DNA of 64,000 bases from contig CM066288.1 in the NCBI GenBank assembly GCA_033816765.1, positions 4,402,001 to 4,466,000 of the forward strand. Reading direction: 5' to 3'. The stretch comes from Nothopassalora personata (Eukaryota; Ascomycota; Dothideomycetes; Mycosphaerellales; Mycosphaerellaceae). Within the stretch, counting starts at the first letter, position 1. Every line of letters begins with the position of its first letter. The position numbers were made by a program, and so were the translations under genes. The notes beneath the pieces were generated by a model, which had not been told where the DNA came from, searched no databases, and was given only the letters and a program-made list of their open reading frames with translations. Shown one piece after another: positions 9,884-22,800 of the stretch.

Positions 9884-11629
9884 CTACACCGCGGTGGGAT
9901 GCAAGTTGGGTTGCGCTCCTTGGTCCAGTATATACTTTGCTTCGATCGAATCTACTTTTGATGCATTCGTATGCAAATTGCCAAAGACGTCGACTTGCTT
10001 GGTCGGAGCATAGTAGACAGGAGCCACGGAGACATCGACTTCTCCATCTGAGATATTGTCTGCGCACCAACTGCCAAAGTACACGACCTGTGACCCGGTG
10101 CTACAGCCAGCAGCCCTGAAAGCCTTCGATAGATGGACGGCCATGAAAGCGTCCATAGAATGCATGTAAAATGCGCGATTGACCTTATTGAAGCTTGGTC
10201 GTAACGAATTCAAAGGGGGGTCCGCGAAGGAGCCACTTGCCATCGAAGGCCAGCTGACGATGCGTAGTAGGTCCAGCGTCGGTATTGATAGCAGCGACTG
10301 AAGAGTGTCAACGTAGTGCTTCAGCTGCTCGTCTGAGTGGCCTAGTAGGTCGACTTTCGGTAGCGCGATGGCCAATTTCCTTACGAACGGAAGTTTGGTT
10401 ACGGTCTCATAGAGCTGCAAATAATCCCCATCACTGCTGCTTGCTTCGCTGAAGTTGTATACCACTACCAGCTCTTCGAGAGTGCCAAGGTGTCCTTGGA
10501 AAGCGTCCTTAGCGACGAGTCCATCGCACCCGTCTCCCACGATCTGCAGGCTCTTCAGTCGCTTGGTCGATCGGAGGAATTGCTCAACGGGTTCGTGTCG
10601 AATGAAGTACGTTGTGAGGTGGAAATTGCGAATCGAGGAGCCGTACCTCGTCAAGGCATCAGACAAGACGGGTAGTAAATCCCAACAGCCATTGCAGCAC
10701 TCGATCTCCAGAGTCTGCAGCGCGTGGACGTTGAAAATCTGAAGAAATCTGCTCGGAGGTGTAACGAGACATACAGAGTCTAGAGACAGCTTTTCAAGCT
10801 CGAGTTGCTGAAGTTCAGCCGCGTTGCCCTCCTGCTGCAGAAACAACTTCTCAAAGACAAGGTTTTGGGCGGCAGTAACCTTTAGGCGAGTCTGAGTACC
10901 ATCAATAGAATTGCACCAGATGTGTAACACTGCGAGTTTCGGCGACTTTCGAATGATGTTACCATAGGCAGTAAGATCTTGCTCACTGCCGACAGTCCGG
11001 GGGATGACGAGCTCTTCGAGATTTGTCCAGACTTTGTCCCCAAGTCCGTCGGCTTCTAGCAATGGGTTGAGGTCGAAAGCCAGGGGGCCTAGGCTGAGGT
11101 ATTCCAGCTTGGTTTGCTGCGTTAGCAGCATTGAAACGGTAGCTTGATCCATGGGTATGTCCATAGAGCCACTGTATCTGCTCAGCATGTGTTCCGCAAC
11201 TCGAGTCAGTGCTCGCGAAGGAAATATCACTTACAAACATCTGAGACAGTCCCTAGGAAGGGACTGCAGAAGTCTGTGTATCGAAGCCGCCTCAAGGGTA
11301 CGGTACGTGACGCCGCTACTATCGCAGTAGAGCTTTCGTATGTAGGGCAGCCCAGCATTGCCCGCGCTGAGCAAACCACGCCCCATCTGCATGTCTGGCC
11401 AGCATGCAGGTCGCGGTCGATGCAGCTCGACAAGTCTGTACAGCTTTGGCAGTGCGGTGTCTCGGAGCGTTTTGCTCGTGAAGCACAATGACTTGAGATC
11501 GGCTGGACGAGGGACATAGTGCACGACTCGATCGAGTAGATCCACTGGCAAGCCTGTTGCAAGCGTTAGCTGAGCCTGTACATAGTCTTGCGGAAGAGCG
11601 TCGTGTTTTGGTCTCCATCTTGGCAGCAT
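9884..11629 (-). CDS. F-box protein with leucine-rich-repeat-like body
   Basis: Exon 1 11235-11629 and exon 2 9884-11177, joined by a 57-bp intron (GTAAGT...TGAGCAG) that restores the frame at a split Leu codon; 562 aa. Residues about 25-70 form an F-box (TGLPVDLLDRVVHYVPRPADLKSL). The remainder is Leu-rich with repeated patterns of the type LExLxI/V (for instance LEYLSLGPLAF, LKSLQIVGDG, LEELVVVYNF), consistent with irregular LRRs. Such proteins are substrate receptors of SCF ubiquitin ligases; the substrate here is unknown. ATG 11629 gives a complete F-box with a 24-residue lead. Confidence 0.8.
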
Positions 11630-11999
11630 CCCCCTCCGCAGTCTGACGTACCCTCCAGCGACGCGGTCATGTGGTTGTTTTTGTTATGGGGGTGGTGGTA
11701 AAATGCGACTTGCGATGTGTCTGCGCAGGTACATATGTGTCTGCGGGGATTGTGTGGGAAGAAGGTGATAATCGGATTTTAGAGTGCTTTGATGTTTGAG
11801 TAGAATGTGGTTAGCGCGAATGTGTGATACAACACATTCGCCTGAGGCAAGTGTCACCCATTCACTGTTTGCATAATTACCACATACGAAACAGGAGAAG
11901 AGGGATGATAGACAACGAGCTTCAATGTCAGGGGGTATATCGCTGTAAATCATAGCACTTCGCTCTTCCCTCCTGCCTCATTATTAACAACACCCTTAC
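11630..11999. other. Intergenic region between two minus-strand genes
   Basis: Holds the 3' side of Hook and the promoter of the F-box gene. A small ORF at 11684-11953 has no support. Confidence 0.4.
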
Positions 12000-13856
12000 T
12001 CATCTATGCACCATCCCGCTCCCTGGCCCAACAAGCGCCCTTTGCTTCCCAATCCAACTCTTCGGCTCCTGTCTCCTCCTTCCGAGACTGACCCCGTTAT
12101 TCTGTAATCTACCCGAAAGATCATACCAAGCAGTAGTCATCAGCCGATTCTCACGCTGCAACACAGCAATATCCTGCGGCGGCGCTTCCTTCGGCTCCTT
12201 CGCCATCGTCTCGAGTTGTTTGCGCAGCTCGGTGATAGTCGCGTCTCGTTCTTCAAGTTGTCGTTCGGCTTTCTCGCGCTCTTCGGTGGATATCCCGCGG
12301 CCGCGCTGGCCTTCTTCGAGTTTGGCGTTTCGTTCCGCTGCTTGTTTGAGGCGGATGTCGGCTGCTTCGAGTTGTTGGTTCAGCATGGCGACTTTCTCTA
12401 GCCATTGTTTGTTCTCGTCGTCCTTCGGCGATGGCCTCTTCTTCTCGGGCGCTTCGGTAGAATCCTTCTTGGGTGGCGCTTCGACTTCGAACTCATCGTC
12501 TGGACGTTCTTCGTTCAGCTTCGCTCGCAACTCCTCGATCATCTCATGGTCACGCTCCTGTCGCTCACGAGCAGCCTCAAGCTTCTGGGCCAGCACTCGT
12601 GCGTCGTACTCGGCGTGCTTTCGTGTCGTGGTCAGCTCATTGATCTGGTACTCTTGATTCCTGATCAGGCCCTTCTTCTCTATGATTTCCTTCTCCAGAC
12701 TCGCCTGCATCTGCTTCATGCGATCGAGCTCTTCCAGTTTCTCAGTGGCCAGCTTGAGCTCTTCGCGGAGTGACGCAGTGGCTTTCTCTTGCTCTTGCAA
12801 TGCCTGGATCTTCTTCTTCAGATTTTCGTTGGCTTTGACCTTCTGACTGAGATCCTCGTTCTCCACCCGCATCATCTGCAGGTCATCCTTGAACTTCTGG
12901 TTTGCCTCGTTCTCCGCCTTCAGACGCTGTATCTGCCTCTCGTAATTGTCTACCGCATCCTTCGATGACTGGAGCTGTGTCTCAAGGTCCTCAATATAAG
13001 ATCGATCGCTGTCCGCTTGCCGCTGCAACTTCTTGAAGTCATCATCACCCGTGGCTTTTCGTCCTTTGGTCGTGAGGTCTGACCGATACGCATCGAAAGC
13101 TTCCTGAAGCTGCTCCTTGTCACTCCGCAGTTCCTGAAGCTGCCTCTGAGCCTCCCGATGACTAGCCTGCAGCTTCTCAATCGTAGCCTGTGCCTGCAGC
13201 AACTCCTCTTCACGTTCCAGCAGCGGATCCGAGAAAGGATCTCCATTCTGCCCTGACTTCGGAACATTCGCGTTCAACGAACCTGCCTTCCTTGGCTGAA
13301 TAGGTGTCTCCGACGCCTCTTGCTCAGACTGGTATGCCGACTCGTCCCGACTCGGTGTCTCCGAATCCGTCACTTCATCGTCCTGCATCCTTCTGATCTC
13401 ATACGCTATCACCATAGCATGTTCGTTCCCAAGACCCAGCAATCTCTTCCCCATCATCTGGTTAGACTCCGGCGACGCCATGGCCGCTCTGATGACTTCC
13501 ATGATCAACTTCTTCAAATCGTGAACAGATCCATCTGCAGCAATGGCTTTAAGGTCCGGGCCAGTCGATGCTCCCACCGCCTGGTTCTGCTCGTTGCAGA
13601 CATCGCGGTAGTATATGGACAGCTGTTTTTCCAGGTGTTTGAGGTTCTGCCATTTCCGTGTCCAGTCGCTGCTTTGATCGAGCTCTGGTTCGGGTAGACT
13701 GCCAGAGAAGTAGTCCGGGTCTACATCTTGTAGGATCGCCCATAATGTCTTTCCGTCGCTCAGCCCGCCCAACTTCTCGAGCTGCCTCCCATTCTCAAAC
13801 GATCTGACCCATGCGAGCAGACTATCGCCCAGCGTGTCCGGCTCGGGAGAGCTCAT
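12000..13856 (-). CDS. hookA: Hook-family dynein/early-endosome adaptor
   Basis: Single exon of 618 aa. Residues 1-160 are a HOOK domain (calponin-homology-like; DSLLAWVRSFENGRQLEKLG, DGKTLWAILQDVDPDYF), which binds dynein light intermediate chain. About residues 210-460 and 490-570 are long coiled coil (repeated LQ/EL/KK heptads) that dimerises and runs along dynein-dynactin. The C-terminus (AWYDLSGRLQ...EPKSWIGKQR) matches the end of fungal Hook proteins that join FTS and FHIP on early endosomes. Start ATG 13856 gives the expected short lead to the CH fold. Role from the family; identification strong. Confidence 0.88.
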   Translation of the reverse strand: MSSPEPDTLGDSLLAWVRSFENGRQLEKLGGLSDGKTLWAILQDVDPDYFSGSLPEPELDQSSDWTRKWQNLKHLEKQLSIYYRDVCNEQNQAVGASTGPDLKAIAADGSVHDLKKLIMEVIRAAMASPESNQMMGKRLLGLGNEHAMVIAYEIRRMQDDEVTDSETPSRDESAYQSEQEASETPIQPRKAGSLNANVPKSGQNGDPFSDPLLEREEELLQAQATIEKLQASHREAQRQLQELRSDKEQLQEAFDAYRSDLTTKGRKATGDDDFKKLQRQADSDRSYIEDLETQLQSSKDAVDNYERQIQRLKAENEANQKFKDDLQMMRVENEDLSQKVKANENLKKKIQALQEQEKATASLREELKLATEKLEELDRMKQMQASLEKEIIEKKGLIRNQEYQINELTTTRKHAEYDARVLAQKLEAARERQERDHEMIEELRAKLNEERPDDEFEVEAPPKKDSTEAPEKKRPSPKDDENKQWLEKVAMLNQQLEAADIRLKQAAERNAKLEEGQRGRGISTEEREKAERQLEERDATITELRKQLETMAKEPKEAPPQDIAVLQRENRLMTTAWYDLSGRLQNNGVSLGRRRQEPKSWIGKQRALVGPGSGMVHR

Positions 13857-14469
13857 ATCTTCATGTAGTGTGTATGTAAAGTATTGCGTAGCCGCTCCGA
13901 TCCGCGAAGCCTGTTGATCCCGTCAAGTGTCTCACGCATGATCAGTCCAACCAACAATTTTGGAAATGCCTCATCATATGTTATCACGATACTGATCTGG
14001 AACAGAATCCCTGTTGTTACGGGCCGGCCTGGCCGAAAGTCGAGGAACGGGGTCTGGCTTAGATGAGATAGAACTAGCACTATCTGGTCGAGACAATGTC
14101 CCAACACCGTTGGTTCGAAAAACACAAATCACCCGCAACACAAACGCACATGGCGACGGCGTGCAACAAGGCGGAAATGGGTCACGATAGACTATATGTC
14201 TCGGGTACAGACCGGAAGGCTATGTCAACGACACTTGATCTTGTGAGATTAATGTGCTTTCCTCTTCTAACTATTGTACAGTTATTCGTTCTTTCATCAA
14301 ATCGTCTTCTACTGCCTTTGCCATCATTACATGCTCAGCAAACGCATCGCTGCTCTATCGCTTGGGCGTAAAGATTATTCATGAGCTCGTCGTCGTGCTC
14401 GCTCGCTTGCTGATGTGCCTTTTGAAAAACATGAAACCGGAAACGCCAATGCTATGCTGATGAGTGCTG
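13857..14469. other. Intergenic region
   Basis: Promoter side of hook and 3' side of the Myb gene. Short ORFs only. Confidence 0.4.
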
Positions 14470-15726
14470 TCATCGCCTCTCAGAGGACGTCATGACGGGA
14501 GGGAGGGTGTAGCGTGCAGGTGCAGTTGGTGGACCCGTCACGTCGAGGAGGGGAGGCAGTGGTGTTCTGCTCGCAGAGTTTGGCATTGATCTCGCGCTGT
14601 CCGCCCTCAGTCGCAAAGGAGCAGTGTTGGGCGACGAGCTGTTTCGCCGCAGTCGTTGCTGTTCTGGAGAGATGGGAAGGGCGGGGCCGTGTGGTATCTG
14701 AGGGAGGCTATGGTTGTGAGTGTGAGAATGCGAGTAGGACATGCCGATGCGTGGTGCTCCACTCCCCGACGATGGTGGAGTACTCTCTCTTCCATCGCTT
14801 CCTGGACGATCTTGCGGGCCTTGCTGACCTGCGAGGTGGAAGACAGGAACGTTGGCACGCTGTGCCATTTCGATTTCGCCGATCTGCCAATGCATGGCTT
14901 CGGCCGCTCGCCATGGTAGTTGCATCTCTTTCGAGATCTTCTCCCACATGTCTTTCTTGAACCTGTTATGAACGTCAGTCGACACACTTGAAAACGTGGT
15001 ACAAGATCACGCGACTCACCGCTCATACAACCTCGCGAGTTTGTTCTTCTTCTCCTCGTCCCACTCAGATCGGCGTTCGAGATAGTTCTGGAATCTCAGA
15101 CGACAACTAATCGCACTGCGACCGGGCAGGTGCTTCGAGATGTCTTCCCATTTCATGCCATTACCTCTGAGCTCGATGATCGATCGATCTTCGTCGGCCG
15201 TCCACTTCGTTTGCTTCTTCTTGGCTGGCGTCTCTGATGGATGCGGCGGTGCAAGCCGCTTGTTGTTTGGACCTGGGACATGACCAATGGGTAGTGGAGG
15301 AGGCAGCCTCGGGTCCTGCATAGACGCGGGAGGATATGGCGAGTAACCTGTCATCGGATGGAAGTGAGCTGGTCTTGCTGGATAGTGCGGCGCGTACTGT
15401 ATCGTTTGCATTGGCGGATATGCTGGATGGACCTGATGCTGAGAGTGGCTGACTGACGGGGCAGGAAGAGGCGCAGGAGTCGTCGCCGTCGTATACGTCG
15501 AAGTCTGAGCGGAGCCTACAGTATCGTCTCTGGCTCCTCCGCTGCTGGTCGTTGTCCTGGAGCTGGTGCTTGCATTCCCTGGAGACGATACTGCTGCTTT
15601 TGGCCGCTCCAACAATGAAGAGATATCCACGGTTGCGGCCGTTGCTGGCGTTTTGGCCAGCTCATGCACTATCGTTCGGTTTCGATATTTGCGGGTTCTT
15701 GAAGGTGTAAAAGTGGTGGTCGTCAA
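14470..15726 (-). CDS. Myb/SANT-domain DNA-binding protein
   Basis: Exon 1 15020-15726, exon 2 14470-14962, joined by a 57-bp intron (GTGAGT...ATAACAG); 399 aa. A first Myb repeat lies at about residues 170-220 (KWTADEDRSIIELRGNGMKW followed by EDISKHLPGRSAISCRLRFQ) with the spaced Trp and hydrophobic residues of a helix-turn-helix. The exon junction falls inside a second Myb-like unit (EWDEEKKNKLARLYERFK|DMWEKISKEM). The N-terminal half is Ser/Thr/Pro-rich; the C-terminal 120 residues are low-complexity His/Ser/Pro. The layout suggests a nuclear transcription factor. The target genes cannot be told from sequence. Confidence 0.82.
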
Positions 15727-18700
15727 CCAATACCCGGAACAGATGGGGGTTTCAGGTGTCGTTCTTGCCAGTCTCGATGATGAGGCTTGTCGAACAGGGC
15801 ACTTGAACGGTGCAACGCGTGGAGCGGGATCGAAACGGCTGTTGTTCGGGACGGATGAGTTGGTTAAGCTATCAGTAGTATGGACGTATGGCAGAACAGT
15901 TCTTCGGATGTGAATCGTTCCCAGAACAGGCCTTGCGCTGGATCGATGAGACTTGTGGTTGTCCTAGTGACGTATTGAGAAGCGTTCATTCCCTTTCCCA
16001 GATGGCATAGAGCAAGATGGCGTATGATGGAATTATACAATACACTGCTGGGAACCTGGCCCGCTTCGAAGGGAGGGATCGCGTAAAGTTGGCCGACGCT
16101 GGTCAACAGGTATATGTACGAACACCTGATAGCCGGCCTATAGCGCCAGCGTCTGCAGCGCACAAGGATGACCTTACTAGGCGAAACTTCGTATATCGAC
16201 GTGGGTCGTCTGGAGGTTGAACGTTTCCAAGATCGTTTCAATTCGCGGTCGGCGAAACGGTGTGGTTTGACTGACACCGAGACCCGAGGCACGAGACGTA
16301 GAGATGGAGTATGTGAGTAGCAGCAGTGGTGAAGCTCAGAATGGTCCGGGTATGTAGGATTATGAAGAACTGCAGCGCAACCTTTGGCGCCAGACGCCGA
16401 TGCTCCCCAGCAGGACATGCACGAAGGACGACATGCATGAAAGAAGGGCAAGCCCCTTCCGAGCCTCTGGATATACGGCCAATGACAGACGGCGCAAGGG
16501 GTGAAACCGTCGTGGACCTATTTTGACAAGAAAAGAGCCAAGCAATACTGGAAGCACATCTCGCAGCAGGACCCGGTGAAAGCCTCCCCAGACCTGGCTC
16601 CTCCAATGCAGGCTGGCGAGCGGCATGAGGCAAGCTTACAGGGCGATGCAGCGAATTGCTGAAGGATTCGAGCTTGCCTCACAACCAGCAGCAGAGAAGT
16701 GCGCCATGTCATGCAGCAGGTGGGTGTAGGTTTCGCCGGGCAGATGCTAGGATCTTTCTCGACACCAGCCGTGAAGCACAGCCAGGGATATGTATACTTA
16801 GCTGTCGATCTCCTGCACAAGCAACTACGGTACATCTCCCTGAGACGTCGGTATGCGGCTAGGGACTAGATTACCACATCAAAGACGTTCTTCTGTAGCA
16901 ACCTGCCACGACCAGCAGGAAAATGTTGATGAAGGCACCATGGACCTTCTTATGCATTCTTCGTTCCATCAAGCCAGCCAAGTCCGTGCGGATGTGCTTG
17001 AGCGGCGAAAGCTTGGAACGATGCGCCAAGATCACGCATGGGGCTAGTCCGGGGACAAGCGTCTATATGTGATCTGGCGAACGATGATCGACATGAGATA
17101 TAAGAAAGTGCGTCCTGTTCATCGAATCATCTGCCGCGCAAGAAAGCTCCGAACACATTGCGAGGGGCGGTGCTGATTGATGCTGGCCGCTCCGACCACG
17201 GACCCGTCTGAATCATTCGAAACGTGAAGCGTGCACGCTCGTGGCCCCTACAGCGTCTGTCAACAGCGGAGTACATAACGAGATTGTTCCCGCGTCGATC
17301 GTCAATCCTAGCAACAACCAGGATTACAGCAAATCGGGGAACGGCGACAGTGCGGCAGCTAAAATCGAGTCGTGACTCCACTGCTCAATGCCGCTGTACT
17401 GTAATGTGACACTAGGAATGGGTCGCGAGGCGGTGAAGTCTGAACTGCCGACTGGCTGGGCCGCTCGAAGCGAGTATGTACATGTATCGACAATGCGCGA
17501 GCACTGACGTTCAATAGCAGCCTCGTGACACCTGACATGTTATCTCGTGTGGAGCTCTGGTTTAGGTCGTCCCTTGCATCCAGCACATTGTTGCGCTCGA
17601 GATGCTCGGAATGAACACGCGTCCATCATGTGAGGGCCACGCTGCTGCTGGAGCACAATTCTCCTACTTGCCACGCTCCAGCACATCTCCGGCTAACAGC
17701 GGTGTGGACACATGTGGCAAGGACAATGCATTTATCAGGGATGTGTGCATACGCAAGTCATTTGTCTGGGCGCTAGCGGGAAGCAAAAGCAAAGACCAAA
17801 CGTTCAACGCGAGCGCGGCGGTGGTGTGGGAAGGGGGGAGGGGGCGCTCTGGCAGTAAGGTAGCGTTTCCGATATGTGATGAAATCTTCAGCAGGCCGGG
17901 AGGTTGCTAGTGCCATAGCGATGCCTCTTACTGTATGGACTGTACTGTACAGTAGCTGGGAGATTGGCGGCAGGATACTGGCAGCGGAAACGCTTCTTCG
18001 CCATGCTGCAGGATGCCAGGATGGGCGGCAGCAGTGGTCCTCGACGTCGAGGCCGAGGGAGGCAGGTGGTGCTGGGAAGCCCGTCGTCCGAGTGGCCCTG
18101 ATCCTGATGGCTGTCACTGGATGTGTGGAGGGAGGTGGGTTGAAGGTGGCCGCCGATGGTGGTGATGAGTGAAGACGTGGCTCCTCTTGTGCCGCCGGGG
18201 TGGCGGGCAGCAAAGTTCGCTGGCGTCATTCGTGCTGGAGCATGCGAGCTAGCAGAGCGCCGAACATGTTCCTTGAAGCTCCTTCCCTGGAGCGGGAGCG
18301 GGAGCGAGCTACGTCAAACTTTCGCATAATTTTAGCGCGGGCGACGTTCGTTCTACAGTAGCGGTGAAGGCCGGACGTTTCGCGTCGACGGCCCAAAAAG
18401 ACGATGGTGAGCGTAGCACAACAATGATATGACGCTGCTGCCCGTTACACGAGCCGCTCGCTCACAGCGGACTCGGCGCCGGCACTGCAGCACAGCGGCC
18501 ATCGTCACCACCGGCGCCTTCCCTGAGGCTCTCTCCAGCGAATCGCGTGCCCCAGCTCACATACCATAACCTTATTGGCTCTATACCTACAGTAGTACTG
18601 TGTGCTGTTCTAACCACACTTCACCTCCTCGCCCCGTCGCATAAGATTTCAGCCACGTGAGTCAGGTTGCGCTTTTCCGAAAGACGCCATCAGAAACAGA

Positions 18701-18858
18701 ACCTACAGCATCCCGCGGTCCGGAACATCCTTCAATCAACATCCGACAAGCTCAAACCTGTTCTGTTCTGTTCCTACGAGCTAGACCTCGAGGTCCGTGT
18801 CGCGCAGAGGAAGGGGCCAGCAAGTGCCGAAACAAAAGTCTCCACCAGAGCCGTCACC
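15727..18858. other. 3.1-kb gene-poor interval
   Basis: Many short ORFs on both strands (none above about 195 codons), no recognisable domains, no splice-linked frames, no tRNA seen. Short Arg/Gly-coding simple sequence (GAGCGG repeats) near 18,290. It contains the promoters of the Myb and cofactor B genes, which diverge from it. Confidence 0.45.
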
Positions 18859-19850
18859 ATGGCAGCGGCAGTGGCAGCTGATATTCCCCTACTGGTGCGC
18901 TCCGAGAACTCATCATCAGAGCGCCGCGTCTCGCAAGCCTGGACGATCACGCATCTGAAGGCTCGCCTGGAACCCATCACCGGCGTGCCTGCCTCGTGTC
19001 AGAAGCTGAGTCTCAAGCTTGCGTCTCAGCCGCCACAATCGATCGAGGCGCAGGATGAAGACGGCACGCAAATAGGTGCTTGGCCATTGCAGGCATATGC
19101 AGAGCTCCAGGTAGGTGGCTGCTATCCACCGTGTCTCATCCTGTCCTATATTGCTTCCCTTCAATTCCATCCTGGTGCCTAGCCCCCCGCCCTCTTTCCT
19201 GCGCACGTGGGGGAATGGCTGTCTGCAACAGTTGGGCGTGCACCAATGGCACTGTCAATCCGCGGCCGACTAAAAGACGTGGCAAGTCGGACTAGCCGGC
19301 TCATGACACATCGTCCGACTGGCCACCCAATACGACCAATGCTGACCATCGCCAACAGGTTATCGACACGAGGCCACCAGGCGCGCGGACCAACTACACT
19401 GATGTCTCCTCGGTCCAGAAGTATGAGATGCCCAGCGCTGAGTACGAGAACCGCACAGACAGCGTGCTGGCGTGGAAGAAGGCGCAGAAGCTGGGACGCT
19501 TCGATCCGAACGCGCCGAGCATCGAACAGCAGAAAGTCAATGCCACTTACCAGGAAGTCGAGCAGAGAGGCATCAAGCCTGGGAAGCGGTGTCGTCTACT
19601 TCCGGACACTGATCACAGACGTGGCGTAGTACAGTACGTTGGTGACGTTGGTGAGATCACCGGCAGTGTGGGCGCCTGGGTCGGTGTGGCATTGGATGAG
19701 CCTACCGGGAAGAACGATGGCAGTATCAAAGACAAGCGCTACTTTGAGTGTCAGCCCAACTTTGGCGTCTTCGTGCGACCAGAGCGCATCGAGGTCGGCG
19801 ACTTCCCTATACTGGACGAATTCGCCGACGACGAGGACGACGAGTTCTAG
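18859..19850 (+). CDS. alp11: Tubulin-folding cofactor B (ubiquitin-like plus CAP-Gly)
   Basis: Exons 18859-19110 and 19359-19850 separated by a 248-bp phase-0 intron (GTAGGT...CCAACAG); 247 aa. Residues 1-90 form the ubiquitin-like domain (PLLVRSENSSSERRV...WTITHLKARLEPITG). A short linker with DTRPPGARTNYTDVS follows, then a CAP-Gly domain at about residues 165-235 (GVVQYVGDVGEITGSVGAWV, GVALDEPTGKNDGS, and NFGVFVRPERIEVGDF). The acidic tail DDEDDEF mimics the tubulin C-terminus. Cofactor B works with cofactor E to dismantle or fold the alpha/beta-tubulin dimer. ATG 18859 sits in a good context (GTCACCATGG). Confidence 0.92.
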
Positions 19851-22800
19851 GCATCGTGTTGCGAAATTTTCGTTCTGCAGGTGGCTTGAGGATGGCACAA
19901 GCTGCCATGAAGCCTGACTCACATGCTACGCAAAGTCCACGCCCGGGAACAACCACGAGGCATATGCATGTTGTATGTGCACTAGGCCTAGACCTTTAAT
20001 CGACTTGGAGGATCATCCGAAATGGCATCGAGTATGTGTGCCACATCGTCCTTCACTAGCTCACTTCATCGACCTCAATGCGCGGGACAACGCATCGCTG
20101 ACAGCACGCATGAGCACAGCACATCACCCACTGTATGTCAACTCTCGGTTCCAGCAATGATGTGTCATTTCAATGGCACGCTCCTCTCACCGGCAGCGTA
20201 TCGGCCACATATTGATCTCGGACAAGTAGCATTAAGTCTGAGCCCAAGCAGGATTGTACGCTTGCGCATATCCAACATGCAGCACACACGTCCGGCCCAG
20301 GTCATGCTTGTCACCTACCAGTTCACCGCCCGTCCGGCAACCACGCGCATTCAACCACTTTCCGGGGTCTCTGGAGCTCTCACGAGTGGCCTGCGGCATC
20401 TTGAATGCGGGCACATTACTCGCTTCCATGAGCGCGACTCGCGGACATCGGTATAGGTACACCCGCCGGCGCCCTTCATCGAGGCATGTGCTTAAGTTAG
20501 ATTCTTCGTCGGTGAAAGCAACGCATGGCATCCTTGGTTGCCGCAAAGATCGTGGAGGCTGTCTTCGACTCAAACGCATCCAATGCGCTACATACGTTAT
20601 CGAAGTATATGCGCGTGGCCACCACTTCATCTCATCTGCATGCAGCATCAACTCCTGCGCCTCGCGGCGCCATCACTGACAGCAAGACGCAGTCAGAACC
20701 GCGGCGTTCACGCAGGGTCGTTCCTGGTCGATAATGTCGCCGCATGCACCTCAAGCGAGTGGGTGCGTGTACTTGCAAGTTCTGGTGATGGAAACTCTGA
20801 CCGCATCCAGTTCTTGGTACCGTGACTGAAGCTTGACGACCAGCCATGCCAGCCTGCTCTGTCTCCAATTGTGCGGTGACATGAATGCTGCAGGTGCGCG
20901 ATCAACCTCCGATACGCGACTCCAGCTTATTATCTGCTTGATCGGCTGTGCTCATTTCAACATCATGCCCAAAATGATGGCTGACAGCCTCTCTTCCAAA
21001 CAATCCGACGCGGCCAACCTTGCTGGCAATCATTTCTCTCGAGCATTATCATCCACTGTCAAATTCACGCCGAGCTCCACTCGTACATTCGAATCGATCC
21101 TACGGACAACGACCGACCCATACTGTAAACGTTGTTTCAATAGTTGGTCCCGCGGCCGAAAATAGCTCAGGGTGCATCCATCGAGTACCTCCTAGTACAT
21201 CCTTCAACAGACACTCATCTCGAGATGCCGCCGCCAGCAGTTTGGATTCCAAATCCGCAGTCATGTCAATAGAACTCAATCAAGGTTGATGCAAGCATGA
21301 CAATCCGCTGCGATGCGACAACACCTAACTGACGTCAATGTGCTGCGCAAGCCTGAAGGGGAGGCTGCGCATGAACTGAGGTCGATATGAGACTTGCATC
21401 CAACTCAATGCATGGCGATTGCGATCTCAACTGGTGAGGCTCGCTACGGGCTGCCAGTATGATGATTCCTGCGTCGAAGTAGAGTGCCTTCCATGTTCGT
21501 GACTAGTGCTATGACATCTACGAAGATCAGACCGGTACGGAGCTCGAACTGACCACACAGCTAACATCTCGATACCACTTCACTGATCTAATGGACCGCA
21601 TACACCACAAGAAGACCTCACAGCTCCGCAAATGCTACTAGCACACCCTTCACTGAACGCAACAATGCAACAACCTTCCACCCTCCACACACCTAGCCTG
21701 AAGAGAATCTCACCTATGACTCACCCTCACCAGGGCCATACACAACTCCCATCTTGAACCTCTACATCTGTCCTCCCCCACCACACCGAACCTCAGCTCA
21801 ACCTGAAACACCACACACATGCACCATCACTGCAATCAACATGAAGCATCCCACACGTGTCATCGCGTGCCACGCTCCGACTTCCGCGTCGGAAGAGGGG
21901 AGGCCAGCCACTCCCACGGCTCCGATCCTTCTCCCGCACTCGCAGGTCCATGTGAGACATGCCGTTTGGTAAAAGATCCTTTCGAGATCGCGGCAAAGCC
22001 ACAACCACTTACTTCTTCAGTCATGCACGCTCCTGATCCGCGCCATCGTTCCATGATCTATGTATCTCTCCGGGCAAACTGTCCGCCGTAATAATATGAT
22101 CGAGACGTCTAGTTTCGCACTGCCACCATTCGTCTCGTCGTCCAACGGCGCATTTCTAGCTTTGCTGTGGTCTTAACCTGTTTTCGACGTCACTTGCATC
22201 GCCAGCCATGGGACGTGGTACGAAGAAGTATGGATGACAAGTCATATAAGCTCTGCTATTTCTCCTCCCTGCCACTCTCATAACATGCTCCCTACGAGTG
22301 TCCCGACTCGGCATTAGGCAGCCTTCAAACGCAATCGCTCGCACGCTACGTTATACCCGATAAGATGCTAGCAAGGAGAGGCTGACAAAGCTCGATCTTC
22401 ACACCTGTCGATGGCAAAGCACCGTTGCAAACAATGATCAGGCAATAGTCAAATCTGTAGGCGGCACTTCATTCGGCACCCTCGACCACACATCCTTGCG
22501 CAAAGAACATCTTCGCGGACTTGGTTCGGCTTTCGTTGGTGATGGCGTAATTGTTGCCTGTTCAGATACCCGTAGTCAGTGATCACATTCATCAAGCATA
22601 GTACTTCATGCGAACGACGAATCGCAGCAAGAAGTCCAGGATGCAATGCAGGTGCGTGATAGTGTTAGACAAGGAACAAGGGAACTCGAGATCGACTTCG
22701 AAGCCGCGGACCCGCGATGCGACGGCTCGGCTGGTGCGCTGTAACGTTGCACACGCAAAGCCGCCCTTGTCGAGCAGATCCATCGCACAGCAGGGGCAAC

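Noticed and set aside
15864..16451. 195-codon minus-strand ORF
   Set aside because: Composition is that of random GC-rich sequence and no motif was seen.
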